Shown here one piece after another: positions 34,001-46,000 of a stretch of DNA of 64,000 nucleotides. The stretch is taken from contig OW388290.1 in the NCBI GenBank assembly GCA_936450465.1, forward strand, positions 23,425,457 to 23,489,456. The letters are read 5' to 3'. This DNA is from Gibbula magus. Lineage: Eukaryota > Mollusca > Gastropoda > Trochida > Trochidae. Both the position numbers and the translations under genes were made by a program. The notes beneath the pieces were generated by a model. It was given only the letters and a program-made list of their open reading frames with translations, did no database searches and had not been told where the DNA came from. Within the stretch, counting starts at the first letter, position 1; every line of letters starts with the position of its first letter.

Positions 34001-37000
34001 GTTGTTCATCAATAAACTGTATATGCCAATGGCACACTATATATTTATAAACTTGTGCTAAAATAAGTATTTTTAGCTTATAATGGAGCCTTGATCAAGT
34101 CTTTACATCGAAACAGTGCTAGCTAGTGCATTTCATCTCGAGTGAAGTGAATTCCTACCCAAAACAAACTTGATCGTTTCTAAATCTGCATTGATGAGAT
34201 GTTTTGGTGAGAGAAGACTACCAAGTTAAAATCACATGTCATAGCGTGAAGTTAAGCTTAAAATTTATATTGACAGAACACATACTTTGCCAATCAGGAT
34301 AATAATTATGCACTAATTCAGGGATCAACACTCGCACTAGTCCGCTAGCCCGAGGCTAGTGAAAATTCAGAAGGGCTAGAGAAATATGTTTGTATCACTA
34401 CAGATTAACATATGTCACTAGCCCGAAGAGCAATTCGGGTTAGTAAAGATTTCCAGTGAGCCTCTACCCCTGTATTTTGAAACTTTGCAAGGTGCTGTAG
34501 GCTATATAATTATAAGATGAATAATATTGATATACATATTGATAGGAAATAATTTGTAGACTACTCCATTTCTTTGAATGACCCAAAATAAATGAAATAA
34601 CTCTTTGGTTCGACATTATGTCCATATGTGCGTAGTGATTATTAACGTAATGCAAAATTCTAATTCTTCAAAAAATTATCTATTGGAAGCGAGCGCTTAC
34701 GTTCTCATGGAGAAAAGTTGCATGCGATTTGTCAAATAAATAAAATTGTCTTGTCTGATTAAGCTTCCTGTTTGGTCGACTTGTCAATATGCTATAGTTT
34801 TATATGTTTTATGTTATAGTTGCAATTTTCCTCAACCAATTAAAAGTTATTTCAGATTTCCTCATTGTTAGCTAGCTGGGTTCCGGTTGTCCATCCATCC
34901 ATAATATTCGCATATTCTACTTCTTCTGCAGAACCAAAGACTATGTGCAGACTCCTTGGCTAATGCAGATTCTAAATTGTACCCCAAATGGGGTCACAAC
35001 CTATTTTCTTCTTCTCCAGTTTCACAAGGTCTAGAGAACTGAAAAATTGTGTACAGACTCCTTGGCTTCAACACTTTAATAATCCAATCGTGTATTCTAG
35101 GCATGTTTTATGTTACTGACAGACAGCCTTTGGCCCAAAATACATAATAAATGCGATTTTTAGCTCATCAGGTCTGAAAGGCCCGATGGGCTTATGGCAT
35201 GGCGTCCGGCGTCAGTCCCTAAACATTTTGCTTTTTAAACTTCTTCTCCAGAACGAATGACTCTAGAGAGTTTAAAAGTTGTGTGCAGACTCTTTGGCTA
35301 ATGGGGATTCTAAATTGTACATTTCGTGACCCCATGGCCCAAAATTGGGTCACAGGGGTCACAACCTTAAAAACCTATTTTCATTTTCTTCTCCAGTTCC
35401 ACAAGGTCTATAGAGCTGAAATGTTGTGTGATTTTGAGCCAAGAAATGTGAATGAGACAAGTGTCCTAAGTGGATGTCTGGCAATAGGCCATTGGCCTGA
35501 AGCTCTTCAAATAATTCTAATGAAATTATTCAACTAAAATTATTAATGATATTTCATGCTTCAATTTGTATCCAAGGTTTTGTCAACTCTTAAATTTTAA
35601 TTTTCACAGATTCATGATTCATTAGGCTAATATGTAGAAATAACATTGAAATTATTGATCAGCCTGAACGCCTAAATCAAGTGGAGTTAGTAGGTCATTT
35701 GAAAATGAAATAGGACAATGGCCTTTGACCTGCAGCAATCTGAATCCTTGACTCTTTTAAAAGTCAATGGAGATTCAAAATTTTAGATTTATGACCCTCT
35801 AGCTCCAAATAAGGACCTTACGGGCCATGACCTTAAATCCTATTTTCATCTTCTTCTCCAGAACAAAAATACCTAGAAGGCTGAAATGGTGTGTGCAGAG
35901 TTTTTAGCCAATGGATATTTTAAATTGTAGATTTGGTGACCCTATGACCCAAAATTAGGGCCTCACAGGCCATGAACTTAAAACCTATTTTCATCTTCGT
36001 CTCCAGAAAGAAAAGATCTAGAAGGTTGTAATATTCTTTAAAGACTCTTAGTCAATTGAGATTCTAAATTGTAGATTTGTTGACCTCTGGCCTCAAATAA
36101 GGGTCTCACCGGCCATGACCTAAAAATCTATTTCGGGGTTTCATCATTAAACAATATAAACCCTGATGAGCTACAGAGCCCATGTCTCTATTTTTATCAC
36201 ACAGGTCATCCAGTGACGGCGAGGAAATTGGCAGTTACATATGGAGCAAATTGCCGGGTTGTAGAGTTCTATGGCCTGTGGAAGTCATGAGCCATATCGA
36301 CAAACACATTACGGTCTACTGTAAATGTGATGATTCCGAGTAAGTTCTTGAAAACTTTCTAATAACATTTGCATTTAACATTATTGAATAAGCGAAGTAG
36401 AAGTTGAACAATACATGAACAAACTGAATTTGAATGCTTGATAGGAATATGTAGAGAGTTTACTAGCTTTCAATATAGGTTTACAGTTCCGGAGTCTGAA
36501 GCTGTAACTTTATTACCACAATATGAAGCAATAAGAAAAAAAGGCATTGGTATGTTATAGAAATTTTTAATTTTGCAATTCGGTTCTAGTTTATTCGAGT
36601 TCTTTGCATGCTTTCATACTTTTCTTTCAATTACTCATTTGTGTTATATTTACACAATTTATTTTGCTTCTGATAGCTAAATGATAGTTGTCTATAATCA
36701 ACTTTGACCCTGGTGATGTCATCCAATTCAGAGAAGTGACTTGGAACGGAGTTCATCCATTTCATCCTTAGTAAGCCTGTTAAAAAATAATATGGCCTGA
36801 AGGCTGAAGGAGTGACCAACTTTTAATAGTCTAGAGTTTAAAGATACTTTTTTACCCATTCTAAATGATAACTTATGGGGCTATATTTGCATGGTGATAC
36901 ATAAAATATTTAGCATTATGGTCATATATATATATAAATATATATATATAAATAAAGGAGTTGTGTACTTTTCCCAGGGTTTCCTGTGATTTGTATTTGC

Positions 37001-40000
37001 ATGGGAAATGTTGATATTCGTTCCTTTCAAATGTATTTATTAACATAGATGCCAACCCTATTACACTTATTCTGAGAAAAAAATGTTTTTTTCTACTCAT
37101 TTATGATATGTAGAATATAAAGTTTGACAGGAAAGTGCTCTTGAACACATCGGTGCAAGGGCTCAGAAATGGCCTTACGCCAGTCACCAGTTCAGTTTCC
37201 TTTAAGCATCACACGAATCCAAATAACCACTCTTGAATGACAGTATTTTGTCTCAAAAGATCAAACAAAATTTGATGACTGGTTTGTGTCGTAATACATC
37301 CTAGCGAAATTTTGTTCAAGCATACAGTTCTTGAAGATTTTATGTAAGTAAAAAATCTCTTTAACATTTATGAAAAAAACAGCAGTACACCATTATGACA
37401 CTTAATATTCCACTGAATACGTTTCCTACTCGTGTGAATGAACATTCAAAACAAATATTCAAGTTCTCTTTGATTAAATGATATGATTTATATTTGTTTA
37501 CATATATTATATCTCTGAAATAGGGTGGCATCGCTACGTTAAAGGTTACTATTAAATGAAGAGTAATACTGGTCTATACATTTGAGTTCATAGGGTGCTT
37601 CGCTTTGCATTGTTTATTATTTACAACCAACAACTGATTGAAAATGTTATCTTTATACATATTGGACATGTTTTGGGATTGAAAGTTGAGCACTTTGGAA
37701 CTTCAGTCTTGTCGCTATGACTCACTATCATTTTCCGTGCAGTGGACGTCCATGGAAGGCCAGTTTTTCCTTCTAAATTGGGCAAGGCATGACATATGCA
37801 GAATTTTTTCTGCTAAAAAGTTGGAAAGATGATTTAGGCCAGATATAAAACTTAGAGCTTAAAACAGTTCAGGTATCATAGTGGTTTGACGTTTATAGCC
37901 CTTGAGAATTGATTATTTCGAGGCCCAGTTGGTAGGTAACGGTCACTGCGAAGCATCTTCTGTTTCATTTTTTTACCGTTTCTTTTAATTGTTTTCATAT
38001 TTTTTCACATGTGAAATGTTGATCTTGTTTTTCTTAGATATCATTTTATGTCGTTATTGGTAAGAAACGTGAAAACGTGAACATCTGGTCTTATACCCGA
38101 GAGAATACGGTATTAACATTTGATTTATCATTTAGATAATAATTATGATTAAATATACAACAAAACAATACCTCGGATCCAGCCTATAGTGCTAACATTT
38201 CCGGACCCCTTGGCCAATGGAGATTCTAAATTGTAAATTCTGTGACTCTGTGACAACAATTAGGGTGACAAGTTGAAAACCTTAAGAACCTATTTGCATC
38301 TTTTCCAGTATCAAAAGGTCTAGAAACTGAAATGTGTTCAGACTCCTTGGCCATTGGGAATTCAGATTCTAAATTGTAGATCTTGTGACCCCTTGACCCC
38401 AAATAGGGTCATACGAGTTACAAACCCTTTAAGTACTTCAAATTTGATAATACCTGTGATAAATTCTGCAAAATTTACATTTGACATTCATTTAGTTTAT
38501 TTTTTAAAGCGTGATGAGGTACACAGCCAATGGCTCTATTTTTTGTAACAGTACGTCCAGGTATTATACATAATATGCTTGATATGCAGAAGGTCTCAAG
38601 AATATGAAGAAGACGTTAGCTGCCTTCAAGAGTGACTGTTCGTGGGCAAAAGGTAAATTAATTTAAAACTGCCTCTCGAAGTGTTATACAAAATATAATA
38701 ACAATGCATACTCATTCTACACTTTTATGAAGTTCTTCTTTTTAACTGAACTTTCGATATTCAACTTTCAACTTCAAACAGGTGGTAGATTAGCCCAATA
38801 CAAGTATCACTAGGCAGAACTTCACAAGTAACTGCTAGTCTGATGTCATTTTTACTAGCCTTGGGCTGAAGGACTATTGTTAATTTCTAGTCCTGTTATT
38901 ATCAAAGCTACAATGTTCTTGTGAACTGGACCTAAAATAAGGTGGCCGCAGCGGTATAACCTTAAAACCAGAAAGGAAAGCCGTAAGATCACGTTTTGTT
39001 GTGGATGGTAATTTATTATGTCCCCCCAAAATTTTTTTCGGGAGACATAATGTTTTTGCCTCCGTCTGTTATTCTGTTATTCCGTTTATCTGTTATTCCG
39101 TCATTCCGTTATTCCGAAAAGCTTTCTTTTCCGGACCATATCTCAAAAACCGTTCCATATTTTTTCACGAAACTTGGTATGTGGTTAGACCTAAATGTGG
39201 AGTGGTGCCTTTTGCTAATTTGGTTATTCTGAATTTTTTATTTTTTCTGGTTTCCATGGAAACAATTTGAACTTAGTGCATATTGAGGGTATGGACCATT
39301 TCCGGCCTCTGTTTCCAAAACCGTTCAATATTTTTTCACTGAACTTGGTATTTGCTTAGACCTATTGATAGAGTGGTACCTTTTGCTACTTTGGCTAATC
39401 TGAATATTTATTTCTCGTTATTAATGCAGTATTGAACTTAGTGCTTAGCATATTAAGTGAAAAATAAGGGTAATATGACCAGGTTGGATTGAAAGTTGGA
39501 GCGGGGGACATCACAGTGCATCACATGCACATATTTCTAGTTGGTTTTGTGCCTGACCTGCTAATGATTTTAGCCTTCGCCAAAACAAAAGCCCATTGAA
39601 GCGTAGATAATATCTTTGGTCACTTGGGATTATAATTACACGTTTGTTAAAACTTCCCAACAGTTTATTTTATGTTAATTTATTTTATTTGGTATATTAA
39701 AGAAGTAAGACCTAATATTTGTTTGCAGGTAACTGTAGATGTGGATACTCTCAGCCCAAGAAAAAGACAGGTTAGTTCACGATACTTGTAAATTAAAGGG
39801 GCATCCATTGTGTTTAATAAAATTTTATTAGGCTTTAATACGTTCCGACTCATCATATGTGCTGTTTACAGTGCAAATAAATTAACGCAGCTTGCATATT
39901 CATCACCAATCACCAAATATATCATAATTACTAGTTTTCAATTAAAATAGAGTAACATCATTGTGCATGTGCAGAAACGTCAAATTTACATGCACAGTAG

Positions 40001-43000
40001 TTATATGACCTAATATAAGATACCCACGGCAATCAAACACAGGCGGTCAATGGGACCGACAGTGTGCTTTATGAGACGATAAAACATGCTCGTGATTTCA
40101 AACGTCAGTTAGTATATGACGTCATAGTTTACGTCACGTTGATTGTTCAATGCTAGCAAATGTGTTCTCAGACAGGAGACATTAATAAAAAAATTTAATA
40201 GTTTTTAGAAACATATCTCCACGAGTTTTTTATATAAAAGCGAGTAGATATTTAAGGGCATCTCATATAAGAAATAGAAGACTCGTTGTTGTGCTTTATC
40301 GTAGAATAAAACATAGCAGAGAGCATAAAACACTCAGGGCTGCGCCCTTCGTGTTTTATGCTCCCTGCTATGTTTTATTCAACGATAAAGCACACCAACT
40401 TGTCTTCTATTTCTTAATTAAAAATGATCAAATCAGCTTTTTCAGTTTGTCGGTTATAAATAAGATTCCAAAATTACGTTTGACTCATTCGCGCGCTTCA
40501 ATCGTGATGCATTGTCCGGTTTTCGATCAGAAATCACTACTTTTACCTTCATATCGTCAATATACTAGGTCGATTATCATCAAAATAGTGTTTTTTGGTA
40601 ACAATCGGTACGTCTGATAAATTAACACCATTTATAACGTTTGGTGTGACCCCCAACAATAGAATGGATTTAGCACTATAAATCATGAACTGTTCCACCT
40701 GGCATCTTCAAATTTAGTGCAACTCTATTAGGGGAATATGAAGACACCAGTCGATTTGGGTGACATTGACCTCATGTTCAAGGTCACTAAAAGACTTGTA
40801 TGATTATAAAATGATTCCATGAACGGCTGCACCTTGAGTCTTCAAATTTCCTTTTCGACTTCAATGGAGAAGTACCAATACACTCTTGATTTGGGTTACC
40901 TTGACGTCATATTTAAACATCAAAACGAGACAATGAGTTTTTCAAAAAATTTAGCCCCACATGATAACAATTGGACCAAACATAAAAGCTAACTAATCTG
41001 CAGAAACTGTGTTCATCCTTTTAGCTAATTATATTGCTGCGGGAGATACGGTCACATTTGTGACAATTACTTGTTGATGATGAAATGTGCAATGTAATCT
41101 TACTGGTCTTGATTCAATAAGGAAGCAAAATATGGTTAACTCAAATAATCAATTGGGGAAGTAATATTCAATGCTGAATTGCTAATAAGCCCAATGAAGG
41201 ACCACATTTTCTTCAACTACTCCAGAAGAAGAAGCTGAAGGAAGCTGAAATAGTGTGAACTTAATCCTTAGCCAATGGAGATGTTAGAAATTGCATGTAA
41301 AGACTGTTTTAATTATTTTTTTATTTAGGTGCTGGTATTGACCTACCTGACAAGTCATCCGTATCAACAACCTTAATGAAACTGAAAGCCTTATCCACAC
41401 CCTCACAACATGCTGAAGGCAAACTGGTTCCGAAAGGTGAGTTGAAAATGTTTTAGAGCCAGAATAAATAACTCTGTGCTCATCAATCACAAATAACCAA
41501 TGCACTAAGGTGTATTTATTTATTAACCCTGGTTACAAAGAAGTCACTGCACCTAGCTTGATTGTGAGACATACTTTTTGCTTAAACAACTCGCAAGTCA
41601 AACATATTTTGAAAACAGGGAACATTTATTTCACCCTTCCATTCACAAGTTGGTGAACCTCACAATACCTGAAACTCACAAGTGTGGCGTAATAATTTTA
41701 CATTTAATGTTCATTTAGGTGATTGTATGGTTGAACCTACACAGCCTTTAGTGAAGGTACCTACATCATCACTGACACAGTCTAAGGCCCTGTCCGCTAC
41801 CTCTAGACATGCTCCTGACTACAAACCATTTCCAAAAGAAGCGGGTAAGTTTACAATAGGTTTACAGTTATGCTTAGCGACTTAACAGCTAGGCCTAACT
41901 ATTTAATGACTTAGGATATTGTAATGTATTGATATTATAACCTTTGGTATAGAGGTTATCACGTGCAGTAGTAACCACATGGCCGGGTTTAGAGAGTATT
42001 GTAGTATTTAGTGGTGGTATTGGCATACATTTTGTCATACGATACTATAATTTTCGTCCCAACGATATATTGCCAAAGTATTGTGCACCTTAACTGGGAT
42101 AAGATATGTATCCCGATACAAGGCAGGCGATACGATACGTATCATGATACTAAATCTTCATGTCATTGAACCCAACTTACCTTCTCTTACATCAAATTAT
42201 TACATCAAAACAAAGGCAATGATTTGTTATATGAAAGAACCTTTTTATGAACAGGTAACATTAAATAAGCATGACGGTACCGTTTTTACAAAATATACCG
42301 CATCTACATAGCGAATAAGGATTATATACGGGCGTTCAATACAAATTCAAGTAGCGACACCCGTACACAAATGGCAGTCTAATTAAAATCGACCTTGTTC
42401 CGAGGAATAAAATTTGCAAAACTTTGCATCTGCCGGGATACGAACAGGTTCTGTAGATTCCTCGCCACAAGGTCTGAGAACACCCCGTAAAGCCAAAACC
42501 CAGTCAAATAGCTGACCAATCACATCATAGTATTTAAACGGTTGCTGTTTTGAAAGTATTCGGAACAGACAAAAGGATAGCTGTTTGGAGTTATCTGCCC
42601 CTCATTTCTCGCACCGAAAGCATTTGTTGGGCATCTTTTGATTGGCTAGCTGAATTGGGCCCGAACACGCTAGTGTACGCGGTGCTTTCAGACGGTTTGG
42701 CGTTGAAACCCACGAACAATACGAGTTTGTATCCCGGTGGATGCACTATTTTGCAATTTTTATTCCACGGAAAACCGTGGATTTAAATCAGACTGACACA
42801 AATGGCTAATTCCAACCGAAACTGAATGAATTTTCTATGCTTTTTCGTTGTTATTCTATTACTTTCGAAAGATTGTCTTTAATTCGGGCCTCGTAACATC
42901 ATAAATACGAAACGAAACGATTTATATAAGGAATTGAATTGTCTAGCTTCACAATAAAATTATTAGAATGCGACCTTTGGTTATAATTCTATTTCCCCCT

Positions 43001-46000
43001 ATCAAATAGTAAATACTAACATGTATGCGGCATTGCGAACGGTCGTTCATCGCACTTTTCCAAGAAATCATAATCTCAAACCAGTTGAATAAGCACATGT
43101 CAACCCAAATATAGTTATGATATTTGACCTTTCAATTAAAAGCTAACCTCGAACCGTAACTGATGAAAATATGTTTATTAGTTTGTGTGCCGTTTGGTTT
43201 CACATGCCCCTCAGAAACGTTAAATTATATTTTATTTCTGTGAATAAAATATGCGCATTTTATATAGAATAAAAGATTATTCTTTTCGGTTTATTGTGAT
43301 ATAAAAAATATGAAAATGCATTCAGTAGTTAAGCAGTGATAATTGTGTAAGAAGATGTGAAAATCGTCCATTGTTAACGGGATTGTTTAAGTGTAAACAT
43401 GACCTTTTCCACGGCGCTTGCTGTGTCTTTATTATTTTTTTGACATTTGCAAATTTTATATATGGGAATGTAGTCCATTCTTTCCCCTTTACTTTGCCGT
43501 ATTTGATTTTGAAAACAAACAATTCGCTCACATGATATGAAGTGCGGGAGTAAGGCGAGTTAGCGATTTTTTTTTTTTCCCCCCGTCTCGCTAGATGATA
43601 TTTTAGCCGTGGAGGTACAACTTTCGTTTTCTAATTTCAATGCATTTAACGTTTTTCTTCTAAACTCTTATCATAAATCAGTTAATAAGTACGCATCTAT
43701 AAATAATTATAAGAATAAGGACAATTTACAACATTTATCTCGTCAGATTACGGAAAGATTTTTCTATATGCATCCGGATTCGAGATGACCAAGTTAAAAC
43801 ACTGATTGATGAATGTTACATCGACCTCTAATATGTCAAAGAATGTTTTTGGAGCAAGAATTTCCAAGCAAATCTTTTTTAATTGTAAGCATGCTATTTG
43901 AAAATAAATGACATCTAAGTCATATTTACTTATTGAGCCTATTTGACATCGGGATTCGCGGTTAACGAAAATAAACATTGATGTATCGTGGACCGTTTGG
44001 AGTATCGCATCAGGATATTTTTCAAAACAAAACTTAGTATCGATACACTGTATCGGCGGCCCATAGATCGATGCATCGATGCTTATCGATGAATCGTCGC
44101 ATCACTAGTAGTATTGCTTCTCTCTGTTCTAAATATCTTAATGCACCTCACATATGCAAACTAATTCATCCTTAAACAACTCACAATTGTAAGGATATAC
44201 AACTCACAAGTGCGGAGATCTACTACAGCTCAGAAGTGTAGAGATATACTACAGCTCACAAGTGTTGAGGTTACCTACGTTTCATTTGCCATATCTGTAA
44301 GTTGGTGAACCTCACAATACCCCGAAACTTGCGAGTGTGGTGTAATAATTTTACATTTCATGTTCATTTAGGTGATTCTTTGGAACTACCTGATGCATCC
44401 CCAATGGAGGATTCAGAAGAACCTACACAGCCTTTAGTGAAGGTACCTACATCATCACTGACACAGTCAAAGGCCCTGTCCACTACCTCAAGACAAGCTC
44501 CTGACTACAAACCACTTCCAAAAGACCTGGGTAAGTTTACAATAGGTTTACAGTTATGCTTAGCGACTTAACAGCTAGCCCTAACTATTAAATGACTTAG
44601 GATATGGTATTGCTTCTTTCTCTTCTAAATATCTTGATGCACCTCACATATGCAAACTAATTCATCCTTAAACAACTCACAATTGTAAGGATATACAACT
44701 CACAAGTGCGGAGATCTACTACAGCTCAGAAGTGTAGCGATATACTACAGCTCACAAGTGTTGAGGTTACATATGTTTCATTTGCCATATCTATAAGTTG
44801 GTGAACCTCACAATACGCCGAAACTCACGAGTGTGATGTAATAATTTTACATTTTCATGTTCATTTAGGTGATTCTATGGAACTACCTGATGCATCCCCT
44901 ATGGAGGAAGAACCTACACAGCCTTCAGTAAAGGTACCTACATCATCACTGACAGAGCCGAAGGCCCTATCTGCTATCTCAAGACATGCTCCTGACTACA
45001 AACCACTTCCAAAAGAACAGGGTAAGTTTACAATACGTTTACAGTTATCCTTAGCGACTTAACGCTAGCCCTAACTATTAAATGACTTAGGATATGGTAT
45101 TGCTTCTTTCTGTTCTAAATATCTTAAAGCACCTTACATATGCAAACTCATTCATCCTTTAACATCTCACAATTGTAAGGATATACAACTCACAAGTGCG
45201 GAGATCTACTACAGCTCAGAAGTGTAGCGATATACTACAGCTCACAAGTGTTGAGGTTACATATGTTTCATTTGCCATATCTATAAGATGGTGAACCTCA
45301 CAATACCCCGAAACTCACGAGTGTGGTGTAATAATTTTACATTTTCATGTTCATTTAGGTGATTCTATGGAACTACCTGTTGCCCTTGTGGAGGAAGAAC
45401 CTACAGAGCCTTTATTTAAGGTACCTATATCATCACTGACACAGCCGAAGGCCCTATCCGCTACCTCAAGACATGCTCCTGACTACAAACCACTTCCAAA
45501 AGAACAGGGTAAGTTTACAATTTGTTTACAGTTATGCTTAGCAACTTAACAGCTAGCCCTAACTGTTAAATGACTTAGGATATGGTATTGCTTCTTTCTG
45601 TTCTAAATATCTTAATGCACCTCACATATGCAAACTAATTCATCCTTAAACAACCCACAATTGTAAGATTATACAACTCACAAGTGCGGAGATCTACTAC
45701 AGCTCAGATGTGTAGAGTTATACTACAGCTCACAAGTGTTGAGGTTGCCTACGTTTCATTTGCCATATCTATTAGTTGGTGAACCTCACAATACCCCGAA
45801 ACTTGCGAGTGTGGTGTAATAATTTTACATTTCATGTTCATTTAGGTGATTCTATGGAACTACCTGATGCATCCCCAATGGAGGATTCGGAAGAACCTAC
45901 ACAGCCTTTAGTGAAGGTACCTACATCATCACTGACACAGCCAAAGGCCCTGTCCGCTACCTCAAGACATGCTCCTGACTACAAACCACTTCCAAAAGAC

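Noticed and set aside
40291..40617. 108-aa open frame
   Set aside because: Lies across a long hairpin and a dispersed repeat in an intron of the large gene.
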